A program made the position numbers and the translations under genes. This document shows, piece by piece, positions 10,945 through 26,342 of a DNA stretch of 64,000 nt. This DNA comes from Sipunculus nudus (lineage: Eukaryota > Annelida > Sipuncula > Golfingiida > Sipunculidae), in NCBI GenBank assembly GCA_026874595.1, contig CM049322.1, positions 4,323,900 to 4,387,899 of the forward strand. Reading direction: 5' to 3'. How positions within the stretch are numbered: position 1 is the stretch's first letter; each line of letters begins with the position of its first letter. The notes beneath the pieces were generated by a model. The model had not been told where the DNA came from, did not search any database, and saw nothing but the letters and a program-made list of their open reading frames with translations.

Positions 10945-13900
10945 TCGTGGTATTAAGCATATAAAGTACACATAGACTTTTATACGTTAGGATTCTACGT
11001 CGTGGTATTAAGCATATAAAGTACACATTGTCTTTTATACATTATGATTCTACGCATATAAAGTACAAATAGTCTTTTATACATTATGATTCTACGTCGT
11101 GGTATTAAGCATATAAAGTACACATAGTCTTTTATACATTATGATTCTACGTCGTGGTATTAAGCATATAAAGTACACATAGTCTTTTATAAATTTTGAT
11201 TCTACGTCGTGGTATTAAGCATATAAAGTACACATAGTCTTTTATATATTATGATTCCACGTCGTGGTATTAAGATATAAAGTACACATAGACTTTCATA
11301 CATTATGATTCTACGTCGTGGTATTAAGCATATAAAGTACACATAGTCTTTTATACATTATGATTCTACGTCATGGTATTAAGCATATAAAGTACATATA
11401 GACTTTTATACATTATGATTCTACGTCGTGGTATTAAGCATATAAAGTACACATAGTCTTTTATACATTATGATTCTACGTCGTGGTATTAGGCATATAA
11501 AGTACACATAGTCTTTTATACATTATGATTCTACGTCGTGGTATTAAGCATATAAAGTACAAATAGTCTTTTATACATTATGATTCTACGTCGTGGTATT
11601 AAGCATATAAAGTACAAATAGTCTTTTATACATTATGATTCTACGTCGTGGTATTAGGCATATAAAGTACACATAGTCTTTTATAAATTATGATTCTACG
11701 TCGTGGTATTAGGCATATAAAGTACACATAGTCTTTTATACATTATGATTCCACGTCGTGGTATTAAGCATATAAAGTACACATAGTCTTTTATACATTA
11801 TGATTCCACGTCGTGGTATTAGGCATATAAAGTACACATAGTCTTTTATACATTATGATTCTACGTCGTGGTATTAGGCATATAAAGTACACATAGTCTT
11901 TTATACATTATGATTCTACGTCGTGGTATTAGGCATATAAAGTACACATAGTCTTTTATACATTATGATTCCACGTCGTGGTATTAAGCATATAAAGTAC
12001 ACATAGTTTTTTATACATTATGATTCTACGTCGTGGTATTAGGCATATAAAGTACACATAGTCTTTTATACATTATGATTCTACGTCGTGGTATTAGGCA
12101 TATAAAGTACACATAGTTTTTTTATACATTATGATTCTACGTCATGGTATAAAGCATATAAAGTACACATAGTCTTTTATACATTATGATTCTACGTCGT
12201 GGTATTAGGCATATAAAGTACACATAGTTTTTTTATACATTATGATTCTACGTCATGGTATTAAGCATATAAAGTACACATAGTCTTTTATACATTTTGA
12301 TTCTACGTCGTGGTATTAGACATATAAAGTACACATAGTTTTTTATACATTATGATTCTACGTCGTGGTATTAGGCATATAAAGTACACATAGTCTTTTA
12401 TACATTTTGATTCTACGTCGTGGTATTAGGCATATAAAGTACACATAGTCTTTTATACATTATGATTCTACGTCGTGGTATTAAGCATATAAAGTACACA
12501 TAGTCTTTTATACATTATGATTCTACGTCGTGGTATTAAGCATATAAAGTACACATAGTCTTTTATACATTATGATTCTACGTCGTGGAATTAATCATAT
12601 AAAGTACACATAGTTTTTTTATACATTATGATTCTACGTCGTGGTATTAAGCATATAAAGTACACATAGTCTTTTATACATTATGATTCTACGTCGTGGT
12701 ATTAAGCATATAAATTACACATAGTCTTTTATACATTATGATTCTACGTCGTGGTATTAAGCATATAAAGTACACATAGTCTTTTATATATTATGATTCT
12801 ACGTCGTGGTATTAAGCATATAAAGTACATATAGACTTTTATACATTATGATTCTACGTCGTGGTATTAAGCATATGAAGTACACATAGTCTTTTATACA
12901 TTATGATTCTACGTCGTGGTATTACGCATATAAAGTACACATAGTCTTTTATACATTATGATTCTACGCCGTTGTATTAAGCATATAAAGTACACATAGT
13001 CTTTTATACATTATGATTCTACGTCGCGATATTAAGCATATAAAGTACACATAGTCTTTTATATATTATGATTCTACGTCGTAGTATTAAGCATATAAAG
13101 TACACATAGTCTTTTATACATTATGATTCTACCTCGCGGTATTAAGCATATAAAGTACACATAGTCTTTTATATATTATGATTCTACGTCGTTGTATTAA
13201 GCATATAAAGTACACATAGTCTTTTATACATTATGATTCTACGTCGTGGTATTAAGCATATAAAGTAAATATAGTCTTTTATACATTATGATTCTACGTC
13301 GTGGTATTAAGCATATAAAGTACACATAGTCTTTTATACATTATGATTCCACGTCGTGGTATTAAGCATATAAAGTACACATAGTTTTTTATACATTATG
13401 ATTCTACGTCGTGGTATTAGGCATATAAAGTACACATAGTCTTTTATACATTATGATTCTACGTCGTGGTATTAGGCATATAAAGTACACATAGTTTTTT
13501 TATACATTATGATTCTACGTCGTGGTATTAAGCATATAAAGTACACATAGTCTTTTATACATTATTATTCTACGTCATGGTATTAAGCATATAAAGTACA
13601 AATAGTCTTTTATACATTATGATTCTACGTCGTGGTATTAAGCATATAAGGTACACATAGTCTTTTATCCATTATGATTCTACGTCGTGGTATTAAGCAT
13701 ATAAAGTACACATAGACTTTTATACGTTAGGATTCTACGTCGTGGTATTAAGCATATGAAGTACACATTGTCTTTTATACATTATGATTCTACGCATATA
13801 AAGTACAAATAGTCTTTTATACATTATGATTCTACGTCGTGGTATTAAGCATATAAAGTACACATAGTCTTTTATACATTATGATTCTACGTCGTGGTAT

Positions 13901-16900
13901 TAAGCATATAAAGTACACATAGTCTTTTATACATTTTGATTCTACGTCGTGGTATTAAGCATATAAAGTACACATAGTCTTTTATATATTATGATTCCAC
14001 GTCGTGGTATTAAGATATAAAGTACACATAGACTTTCATACATTATGATTCTACGTCGTGGTATTAAGCATATAAAGTACACATAGTCTTTTATACATTA
14101 TGATTCTACGTCATGGTATCAAGCATATAAAGTACATATAGACTTTTATACATTATGATTCTACGTCGTGGTATTAAGCATATAAAGTACACATAGTTTT
14201 TTATACATTATGATTCTACGTCGTGGTATTAAGCATATAAAGTACACATAGTCTTTTATACATTATGATTCTACGTCGTGGTATTAAGCATATAAAGTAC
14301 ACATAGTCTTTTATATATCATGATTCTACATCGTGGTATTAAGCATATAAAGTACATATAGACTTTTATACATTATGATTCTACGTCGTGGTATTAAGCA
14401 TATAAAGTACACATAGTCTTTTATACATTATGATTCTACGCATATAAAGTACAAATGGTCTTTTATACATTATGATTCTACGTCGTGGTATTAAGCATAT
14501 AAAGTACACATAGTCTTTTATACATTATGATTCTACGTCGTGGTATTAAGCATATAAAGTACACATAGTCTTTTATACATTTTGATTCTACGTCGTGGTA
14601 TTAAGCATATAAAGTACACATAGTCTTTTATATATTATGATTCCACGTCGTGGTATTAAGATATAAAGTACACATAGACTTTCATACATTATGATTCTAC
14701 GTCGTGGTATTAAGCATATAAAGTACACATAGTCTTTTATACATTATGATTCTACGTCATGGTATCAAGCATATAAAGTACATATAGACTTTTATACATT
14801 ATGATTCTACGTCGTGGTATTAAGCATATAAAGTACACATAGTCTTTTATACATTATGATTCTACGTCGTGGTATTAAGCATATAAAGTACACATAGACT
14901 TTTATACGTTAGGATTCTACGTCGTGGTATTAAGCATATAAAGTACACATTGTCTTTTATACATTATGATTCTACGCATATAAAGTACAAATAGTCTTTT
15001 ATACATTATGATTCTACGTCGTGGTATTAAGCATATAAAGTACACATAGTCTTTTATACATTATGATTCTACGTCGTGGTATTAAGCATATAAAGTACAC
15101 ATAGTCTTTTATACATTTTGATTCTACGTCGTGGTATTAAGCATATAAAGTACACATAGTCTTTTATATATTATGATTCCACGTCGTGGTATTAAGATAT
15201 AAAGTACACATAGACTTTCATACATTATGATTCTACGTCGTGGTATTAAGCATATAAAGTACACATAGTCTTTTATACATTATGATTCTACGTCATGGTA
15301 TTAAGCATATAAAGTACATATAGACTTTTATACATTATGATTCTACGTCGTGGTATTAAGCATATAAAGTACACATAGTCTTTTATACATTATGATTCTA
15401 CGTCGTGGTATTAGGCATATAAAGTACACATAGTCTTTTATACATTATGATTCTACGTCGTGGTATTAAGCATATAAAGTACAAATAGTCTTTTATACAT
15501 TATGATTCTACGTCGTGGTATTAAGCATATAAAGTACAAATAGTCTTTTATACATTATGATTCTACGTCGTGGTATTAGGCATATAAAGTACACATAGTC
15601 TTTTATAAATTATGATTCTACGTCGTGGTATTAGGCATATAAAGTACACATAGTCTTTTATACATTATGATTCCACGTCGTGGTATTAAGCATATAAAGT
15701 ACACATAGTCTTTTATACATTATGATTCCACGTCGTGGTATTAGGCATATAAAGTACACATAGTCTTTTATACATTATGATTCTACGTCGTGGTATTAGG
15801 CATATAAAGTACACATAGTCTTTTATACATTATGATTCTACGTCGTGGTATTAGGCATATAAAGTACACATAGTCTTTTATACATTATGATTCCACGTCG
15901 TGGTATTAAGCATATAAAGTACACATAGTTTTTTATACATTATGATTCTACGTCGTGGTATTAGGCATATAAAGTACACATAGTCTTTTATACATTATGA
16001 TTCTACGTCGTGGTATTAGGCATATAAAGTACACATAGTTTTTTTATACATTATGATTCTACGTCATGGTATAAAGCATATAAAGTACACATAGTCTTTT
16101 ATACATTATGATTCTACGTCGTGGTATTAGGCATATAAAGTACACATAGTTTTTTTATACATTATGATTCTACGTCATGGTATTAAGCATATAAAGTACA
16201 CATAGTCTTTTATACATTTTGATTCTAGGTCGTGGTATTAGGCATATAAAGTACACATAGTTTTTTATACATTATGATTCTACGTCGTGGTATTAGGCAT
16301 ATAAAGTACACATAGTCTTTTATACATTTTGATTCTACGTCGTGGTATTAGGCATATAAAGTACACATAGTCTTTTATACATTATGATTCTACGTCGTGG
16401 TATTAAGCATATAAAGTACACATAGTCTTTTATACATTATGATTCTACGTCGTGGTATTAAGCATATAAAGTACACATAGTCTTTTATACATTATGATTC
16501 TACGTCGTGGAATTAATCATATAAAGTACACATAGTTTTTTTATACATTATGATTCTACGTCGTGGTATTAAGCATATAAAGTACACATAGTCTTTTATA
16601 CATTATGATTCTACGTCGTGGTATTAAGCATATAAATTACACATAGTCTTTTATACATTATGATTCTACGTCGTGGTATTAAGCATATAAAGTACACATA
16701 GTCTTTTATATATTATGATTCTACGTCGTGGTATTAAGCATATAAAGTACATATAGACTTTTATACATTATGATTCTACGTCGTGGTATTAAGCATATGA
16801 AGTACACATAGTCTTTTATACATTATGATTCTACGTCGTGGTATTACGCATATAAAGTACACATAGTCTTTTATACATTATGATTCTACGCCGTTGTATT

Positions 16901-18180
16901 AAGCATATAAAGTACACATAGTCTTTTATACATTATGATTCTACGTCGCGATATTAAGCATATAAAGTACACATAGTCTTTTATATATTATGATTCTACG
17001 TCGTAGTATTAAGCATATAAAGTACACATAGTCTTTTATACATTATGATTCTACCTCGCGGTATTAAGCATATAAAGTACACATAGTCTTTTATATATTA
17101 TGATTCTACGTCGTTGTATTAAGCATATAAAGTACACATAGTCTTTTATACATTATGATTCTACGTCGTGGTATTAAGCATATAAAGTAAATATAGTCTT
17201 TTATACATTATGATTCTACGTCGTGGTATTAAGCATATAAAGTACACATAGTCTTTTATACATTATGATTCCACGTCGTGGTATTAAGCATATAAAGTAC
17301 ACATAGTTTTTTATACATTATGATTCTACGTCGTGGTATTAGGCATATAAAGTACACATAGTCTTTTATACATTATGATTCTACGTCGTGGTATTAGGCA
17401 TATAAAGTACACATAGTTTTTTTATACATTATGATTCTACGTCGTGGTATTAAGCATATAAAGTACACATAGTCTTTTATACATTATTATTCTACGTCAT
17501 GGTATTAAGCATATAAAGTACAAATAGTCTTTTATACATTATGATTCTACGTCGTGGTATTAAGCATATAAGGTACACATAGTCTTTTATCCATTATGAT
17601 TCTACGTCGTGGTATTAAGCATATAAAGTACACATAGACTTTTATACGTTAGGATTCTACGTCGTGGTATTAGGCATATAAAGTACACATTGTCTTTTAT
17701 ACATTATGATTCTACGCATATAAAGTACAAATAGTCTTTTATACATTATGATTCTACGTCGTGGTATTAAGCATATAAAGTACACATAGTCTTTTATACA
17801 TTATGATTCTACGTCGTGGTATTAAGCATATAAAGTACACATAGTCTTTTATACATTTTGATTCTACGTCGTGGTATTAAGCATATAAAGTACACATAGT
17901 CTTTTATATATTATGATTCCACGTCGTGGTATTAAGATATAAAGTACACATAGACTTTCATACATTATGATTCTACGTCGTGGTATTAAGCATATAAAGT
18001 ACACATAGTCTTTTATACATTATGATTCTACGTCATGGTATCAAGCATATAAAGTACATATAGACTTTTATACATTATGATTCTACGTCGTGGTATTAAG
18101 CATATAAAGTACACATAGTTTTTTATACATTATGATTCTACGTCGTGGTATTAAGCATATAAAGTACACATAGTCTTTTA
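10945..18180 (+). repeat. 3,922-bp tandem duplication
   Basis: Landmarks repeat with a shift of exactly 3,922 bp: 42-bp units at 11054 and 14976, ggaattaatc at 12582 and 16504, g23t at 12693 and 16615, and 42-bp units at 13794 and 17716. The second copy starts near 14866, where a gacttttatacgttagg unit directly follows ordinary units. The match stops near 18180, where the second copy acquires local extra monomers. Each copy carries one 42-bp unit, one C cluster and one full A block. Confidence 0.88.
14440..14865 (+). repeat. Partial B block inserted between 3.9-kb copies
   Basis: The 42-bp unit at 14440 has the aaatggtc change shared with 3786, 10026, 22569 and 26728, and the next seven units follow B order. 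At 14866 the order jumps to gacttttatacgttagg, normally unit 18 of a B block. The unit before 14440 reads acatagtc, not the usual acattgtc. Both edges are therefore abnormal, and this is a fragment left by deletion or crossing-over. Confidence 0.8.
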
Positions 18181-18740
18181 TACATTATGATTCTACGTCA
18201 TGGTATCAAGCATATAAAGTACATATAGACTTTTATACATTATGATTCTACGTCGTGGTATTAAGCATATAAAGTACACATAGTTTTTTATACATTATGA
18301 TTCTACGTCGTGGTATTAAGCATATAAAGTACACATAGTCTTTTATACATTATGATTCTACGTCGTGGTATTAAGCATATAAAGTACACATAGTCTTTTA
18401 TATATCATGATTCTACATCGTGGTATTAAGCATATAAAGTACATATAGACTTTTATACATTATGATTCTACGTCGTGGTATTAAGCATATAAAGTACACA
18501 TAGTTTTTTATACATTATGATTCTACGTCGTGGTATTAAGCATATAAAGTACACATAGTCTTTTATACATTATGATTCTACGTCGTGGTATTAAGCATAT
18601 AAAGTACACATAGTCTTTTATATATCATGATTCTACATCGTGGTATTAAGCATATAAAGTACATATAGACTTTTATACATTATGATTCTACGTCGTGGTA
18701 TTAAGCATATAAAGTACACATAGTCTTTTATACATTATGG
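18023..18740 (+). repeat. Local 3- and 4-monomer expansions
   Basis: Relative to 1409-1741, this region is 385 bp (seven monomers) longer. A three-unit group (gtcatggtatcaag with acatatagac, agtttttt, consensus) occurs twice in a row. A four-unit group (agtttttt, consensus, tatatca, acatcgtgg with acatatagac) also occurs twice. Three plus four units account for the whole gain, and explain the change of shift from 16,614 to 16,999 bp. Confidence 0.85.
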
Positions 18741-20863
18741 TTCTACGTCGTGGTATTAAGCATATAAAATACATATAGACTTTTATACATTATGATTCTA
18801 CGCTGTGGTATTAAGCATATGAAGTACACATAGTCTTTTATACATTATGATTCTACGTCGTGGTATTACGCATATAAAGTACACATAGTCTTTTATACAT
18901 TATGATTCTACGCCGTTGTATTAAGCATATAAAGTACACATAGTCTTTTATACATTATGATTCTACGTCGCGGTATTAAGCATATAAAGTACACATAGTC
19001 TTTTATATATTATGATTCTACGTCGTGGTATTAAGCATATAAAGTACACATAGTCTTTTATACATTATGATTCTACGTCGTGGTATTAAGCATATAAAGT
19101 AAATATAGTCTTTTATACATTATGATTCTACGTCGCGGTATTAAGCATATAAAGTACACATAGTCTTTTATACATTATGATTCTACGTCCTGGTATTAAG
19201 CATATAAAGTACACATAATCTTTTATACATCATGATTCTACATCGTGGTATTAAGCATATAAAGTACATATAGACTTTTATACATTATGATTCTTCGTCG
19301 TGGTATTAAGCATGTAAAGTACACATAGTCTTTTATACATTATGATTCTACGTCGTGGTATTAAGCATATAAAGTACATATAGACTTTTATACATTATGA
19401 TTCTACGTCGTGGTATTAAGCATATGAAGTACACATAGTCTTTTATACATTATGATTCTACGTCGTGGTATTAAGCATATAAAGTACACATAGTCTTTTA
19501 TACATTATGATTCTACGTCGTGGTATTAAGCATATAAAGTACAAATAGTCTTTTATACATTATGATTCTACGTCGTGGTATTAAGCATATGAGGTACACA
19601 TAGTCTTTTATACATTATGATTCTACGTCGTGGTATTAAGCATATAAAGTACACATAGACTTTTATACGTTAGGATTCTACGTCGTGGTATTAAGCATAT
19701 AAAGTACACATTGTCTTTTATACATTATGATTCTACGCATATAAAGTACAAATAGTCTTTTATACATTATGATTCTACGTCGTGGTATTAAGCATATAAA
19801 GTACACAGTCTTTTATACATTATGATTCTACGTCGTGGTATTAAGCATATAAAGTACACATAGTCTTTTATACATTTTGATTCTACGTCGTGGTATTAAG
19901 CATATAAAGTACACATAGTCTTTTATATATTATGATTCCACGTCGTGGTATTAAGATATAAAGTACACATAGACTTTCATACATTATGATTCTACGTCGT
20001 GGTATTAAGCATATAAAGTACACATAGTCTTTTATACATTATGATTCTACGTCATGGTATCAAGCATATAAAGTACATATAGACTTTTATACATTATGAT
20101 TCTACGTCGTGGTATTAAGCATATAAAGTACACATAGTCTTTTATACATTATGATTCTACGTCGTGGTATTAAGCATATAAAGTACACATAGTCTTTTAT
20201 ATATTATGATTCCACGTTGTGGTATTAAGATATAAAGTACACATAGTCTTTTATACATTATGATTCTACGTCGTGGTATAAAGCATATAAAGTACACATA
20301 GACTTTTATACGTTAGGATTCTACGTCGTGGTATTAAGCATATAAAGTACACATTGTCTTTTATACATTATGATTCTACGCATATAAAGTACAAATAGTC
20401 TTTTATACATTATGATTCTACGTCGCGGTATTAAGCATATAAAGTACACATAGTCTTTTATACATTATGATTCTACGTCGTGGTATTAAGCATATAAAGT
20501 ACACATAGTCTTTTATACATTTTGATTCTACGTCGTGGTATTAAGCATATAAAGTACACATAGTCTTTTATATATTATGATTCCACGTCGTGGTATTAAG
20601 ATATAAAGTACACATAGACTTTCATACATTATGATTCTACGTCGTGGTATTAAGCATATAAAGTACACATAGTCTTTTATACATTATGATTCTACGTCAT
20701 GGTATTAAGCATATAAAGTACATATAGACTTTTATACATTATGATTCTACGTCGTGGTATTAAGCATATAAAGTACACATAGTCTTTTATACATTATGAT
20801 TCTACGTCGTGGTATTAGGCATATAAAGTACTCATAGTCTTTTATACATTATGATTCTACGTC

Positions 20864-23800
20864 GTGGTATTAAGCATATAAAGTACAAATAGTCTTTTAT
20901 ACATTATGATTCTACGTCGTGGTATTAAGCATATAAAGTACAAATAGTCTTTTATACATTATGATTCTACGTCGTGGTATTAGGCATATAAAGTACACAT
21001 AGTCTTTTATACATTATGATTCTACGTCGTGGTATTAGGCATATAAAGTACACATAGTCTTTTATACATTATGATTCTACGTCGTGGTATTAAGCATATA
21101 AAGTACACATAGTCTTTTATACATTATGATTCCACGTCGTGGTATTAGGCATATAAAGTACACATAGTCTTTTATACATTATGATTCTACGTCGTGGTAT
21201 TAGGCATATAAAGTACACATAGTCTTTTATACATTATGATTCTACGTCGTGGTATTAGGCATATAAAGTACACATAGTCTTTTATACATTATGATTCCAC
21301 GTCGTGGTATTAAGCATATAAAGTACACATAGTTTTTTATACATTATGATTCTACGTCGTTGTATTAGGCATATAAAGTACACATAGTCTTTTATACATT
21401 ATGATTCTACGTCGTGGTATTAGGCATATAAAGTACACATAGTTTTTTTATACATTATGATTCTACGTCATGGTATAAAGCATATAAAGTACACATAGTC
21501 TTTTATACATTATGATTCTACGTCGTGGTATTAGGCATATAAAGTACACATCGTTTTTTTATACATTATGATTCTACGTCATGGTATTAAGCATATAAAG
21601 TACACATAGTCTTTTATACATTTTGATTCTACGTCGTGGTATTAGGCATATAAAGTACACATAGTTTTTTATACATTATGATTCTACGTCGTGGTATTAG
21701 GCATATAAAGTACACATAGTCTTTTATACATTTTGATTCTACGTCGTGGTATTAGGCATATAAAGTACACATAGTCTTTTATACATTATGATTCTTCGTC
21801 GTGGTATTAAGCATATAAAGTACACATAGTCTTTTATACATTATGATTCTACGTCGTGGTATTAAGCATATAAAGTACACATAGTCTTTTATACATTATG
21901 ATTCTACGTCGTGGAATTAATCATATAAAGTACACATAGTTTTTTTATACATTATGATTCTACGTCGTGGTATTAAGCATATAAAGTACACATAGTCTTT
22001 TATACATTATGATTCTACGTCCTGGTATTAAGCATATAAAGTACACATAATCTTTTATACATCATGATTCTACATCGTGGTATTAAGCATATAAAGTACA
22101 TATAGACTTTTATACATTATGATTCTTCGTCGTGGTATTAAGCATATAAAGTACACATAGTCTTTTATACATTATGATTCTACGTCGTGGTATTAAGCAT
22201 ATAAAGTACATATAGACTTTTATACATTATGATTCTACGTCGTGGTATTAAGCATATGAAGTACACATAGTCTTTTATACATTATGATTCTACGTCGTGG
22301 TATTAAGCATATAAAGTACACATAGTCTTTTAGACATTATGATTCTACGTCGTGGTATTAAGCATATAAAGTACAAATAGTCTTTTATACATTATGATTC
22401 TACGTCGTGGTATTAAGCATATAAGGTACACATAGTCTTTTATACATTATGATTCTACGTCGTGGTATTAAGCATATAAAGTACACATAGACTTTTATAC
22501 GTTAGGATTCTACGTCGTGGTATTAAGCATATAAAGTACACATTGTCTTTTATACATTATGATTCTACGCATATAAAGTACAAATGGTCTTTTATACATT
22601 ATGATTCTACGTCGTGGTATTAAGCATATAAAGTACACATAGTCTTTTATACATTATGATTCTACGTCGTGGTATTAAGCATATAAAGTACACATAGTCT
22701 TTTATACATTTTGATTCTACGTCGTGGTATTAAGCATATAAAGTACACATAGTCTTTTATATATTATGATTCCACGTCGTGGTATTAAGATATAAAGTAC
22801 ACATAGACTTTCATACATTATGATTCTACGTCGTGGTATTAAGCATATAAAGTACACATAGTCTTTTATACATTATGATTCTACGTCATGGTATCAAGCA
22901 TATAAAGTACATATAGACTTTTATACATTATGATTCTACGTCGTGGTATTAAGCATATAAAGTACACATAGTCTTTTATACATTATGATTCTACGTCGTG
23001 GTATTAAGCATATAAAGTACACATAGTCTTTTATACATTTTGATTCCACGTCGTGGTATTAAGCATATAAAGTACACATAGTCTTTTATATATTATGATT
23101 CCACGTCGTGGTATTAAGATATAAAGTACACATAGACTTTCATACATTATGATTCTACGTCGTGGTATTAAGCATATAAAGTACACATAGTCTTTTATAC
23201 ATTTTGATTCTACGTCGTGGTATTAAGCATATAAAGTACACATAGTCTTTTATATATTATGATTCCACGTCGTGGTATTAAGATATAAAGTACACATAGA
23301 CTTTCATACATTATGATTCTACGTCGTGGTATTAAGCATATAAAGTACACATAGTCTTTTATACATTATGATTCTACGTCGTGGTATTAAGCATATAAAG
23401 TACACATAGTCTTTTATATATTATGATTCCACGTCGTGGTATTAAGATATAAAGTACACATAGTCTTTTATACATTATGATTCTACGTCGTGGTATTAAG
23501 CATATAAAGTACACATAGACTTTTATACGTTAGGATTCTACGTCGTGGTATTAAGCATATAAAGTACACATTGTCTTTTATACATTATGATTCTACGCAT
23601 ATAAAGTACAAATAGTCTTTTATACATTATGATTCTACGTCGTGGTATTAGGCATATAAAGTACACATAGTCTTTTATACATTATGATTCTACGTCGTGG
23701 TATTAGGCATATAAAGTACACATAGTCTTTTATACATTATGATTCCACGTCGTGGTATTAAGCATATAAAGTACACATAGTCTTTCATACATTATGATTC

Positions 23801-26342
23801 CACGTCGTGGTATTAGGCATATAAAGTACACATAGTCTTTTATACATTATGATTCTACGTCGTGGTATTAGGCATATAAAGTACAAATAGTCTTTTATAC
23901 ATTATGATTCTACGTCGTGGTATTAGGCATATAAAGTACACATAGTCTTTTATACATTATGATTCCACGTCGTGGTATTAAGCATATAAAGTACACATAG
24001 TTTTTTATACATTATGATTCTACGTCGTGGTATTAGGCATATAAAGTACACATAGTCTTTTATACATTATGATTCTACGTCGTGGTATTAGGCATATAAA
24101 GTACACATAGTTTTTTTATACATTATGATTCTACGTCATGGTATAAAGCATATAAAGTACAAATAGTCTTTTATACATTATGATTCTACGTCGTGGTATT
24201 AGGCATATAAAGTACACATAGTTTTTTTATACATTATGATTCTACGTCATGGTATTAAGCATATAAAGTACACATAGTCTTTTATACATTTTGATTCTAC
24301 GTCGTGGTATTAGGCATATAAAGTACACATAGTTTTTTATACATTATGATTCTACGTCGTGGTATTAGGCATATAAAGTACACATAGTCTTTTATACATT
24401 TTGATTCTACGTCGTGGTATTAGGCATATAAAGTACACATAGTCTTTTATACATTATGATTCTACGTCGTGGTATTAAGCATATAAAGTACATATAGTCT
24501 TTTATACATTATGATTCTACGTCGTGGTATTAAGCATATAAAGTACACATAGTCTTTTATACATTATGATTCTACGTCGTGGAATTAATCATATAAAGTA
24601 CACATAGTTTTTTTATACATTATGATTCTACGTCGTGGTATTAAGCATATAAAGTACACATAGTCTTTTATACATTATGATTCTACGTCGTGGTATTAAG
24701 CATATAAATTACACATAGTCTTTTATACATTATGATTCTACGTCGTGGTATTAAGCATATAAAGTACACATAGTCTTTTATATATTATGATTCTACGTCG
24801 TGGTATTAAGCATATAAAGTACATATAGACTTTTATACATTATGATTCTACGTCGTGGTATTAAGCATATGAAGTACACATAGTCTTTTATACATTATGA
24901 TTCTACGTCGTGGTATTACGCATATAAAGTACACATAGTCTTTTATACATTATGATTCTACGCCGTTGTATTAAGCATATAAAGTACACATAGTCTTTTA
25001 TACATTATGATTCTACGTCGCGGTATTAAGCATATAAAGTACACATAGTCTTTTATATATTATGATTCTACGTCGTAGTATTAAGCATATAAAGTACACA
25101 TAGTCTTTTATACATTATGATTCTACCTCGCGGTATTAAGCATATAAAGTACACATAGTCTTTTATATATTATGATTCTACGTCGTTGTATTAAGCATAT
25201 AAAGTACACATAGTCTTTTATACATTATGATTCTACGTCGTGGTATTAAGCATATAAAGTACAAATAGTCTTTTATACATTATGATTCTACGTCGTGGTA
25301 TTAAGCATATAAAGTACAAATAGTCTTTTATACATTATGATTCTACGTCGTGGTATTAGGCATATAAAGTACACATAGTCTTTTATACATTATGATTCTA
25401 CGTCGTGGTATTAGGCATATAAAGTACACATAGTCTTTTATACATTATGATTCTACGTCGTGGTATTAAGCATATAAAGTACACATAGTCTTTTATACAT
25501 TATGATTCCACGTCGTGGTATTAGGCATATAAAGTACACATAGTCTTTTATACATTATGATTCTACGTCGTGGTATTAGGCATATAAAGTACACATAGTC
25601 TTTTATACATTATGATTCTACGTCGTGGTATTAGGCATATAAAGTACACATAGTCTTTTATACATTATGATTCCACGTCGTGGTATTAAGCATATAAAGT
25701 ACACATAGTTTTTTATACATTATGATTCTACGTCGTTGTATTAGGCATATAAAGTACACATAGTCTTTTATACATTATGATTCTACGTCGTGGTATTAGG
25801 CATATAAAGTACACATAGTTTTTTTATACATTATGATTCTACGTCATGGTATAAAGCATATAAAGTACACATAGTCTTTTATACATTATGATTCTACGTC
25901 GTGGTATTAGGCATATAAAGTACACATAGTTTTTTTATATATTATGATTCTACGTCATGGTATTAAGCATATAAAGTACACATAGTCTTTTATACATTTT
26001 GATTCTACGTCGTGGTATTAGGCATATAAAGTACACATAGTTTTTTATACATTATGATTCTACGTCGTGGTATTAGGCATATAAAGTACACATAGTCTTT
26101 TATACATTTTGATTCTACGTCGTGGTATTAGGCATATAAAGTACACATAGTCTTTTATACATTATGATTCTTCGTCGTGGTATTAAGCATATAAAGTACA
26201 CATAGTCTTTTATACATTATGATTCTACGTCGTGGTATTAAGCATATAAAGTACACATAGTCTTTTATACATTATGATTCTACGTCGTGGAATTAATCAT
26301 ATAAAGTACACATAGTTTTTTTTTTATACATTATGATTCTAC
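20864..26342 (+). repeat. Region with 4.38-kb repeat spacing
   Basis: 20864-23639 matches 8320-11096 (shift 12,543-12,544 bp), while 23163-26315 matches 6243-9397 (shift 16,920 bp). The two shifts differ by about 4,377 bp, the local repeat spacing; gtcgttgtattaggc units at 21356 and 25732 are 4,376 bp apart. The aaatggtc-type 42-bp units at 22569 and 26728 are only 4,159 bp apart, because four monomers were lost at the T10 junction. Confidence 0.8.
26284..26342 (+). repeat. 59-bp monomer with T10 tract at a deletion junction
   Basis: This ggaattaatc unit has ten T's (26316-26325), the longest run I found; relatives have seven or eight. Directly after it, four monomers present at 9422-9640 in the sister copy are missing: the shift drops from 16,920 to 16,702 bp, that is 220 bp lost and 2 bp of T gained. 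The coincidence of longest homopolymer and deletion edge suggests one repair event, though independent events are possible. Confidence 0.88.

Noticed and set aside
14440-14481. Transposon insertion scar at the 42-bp units
   Set aside because: The 42-bp unit is a clean internal 13-bp deletion with no target-site duplication or foreign bases.
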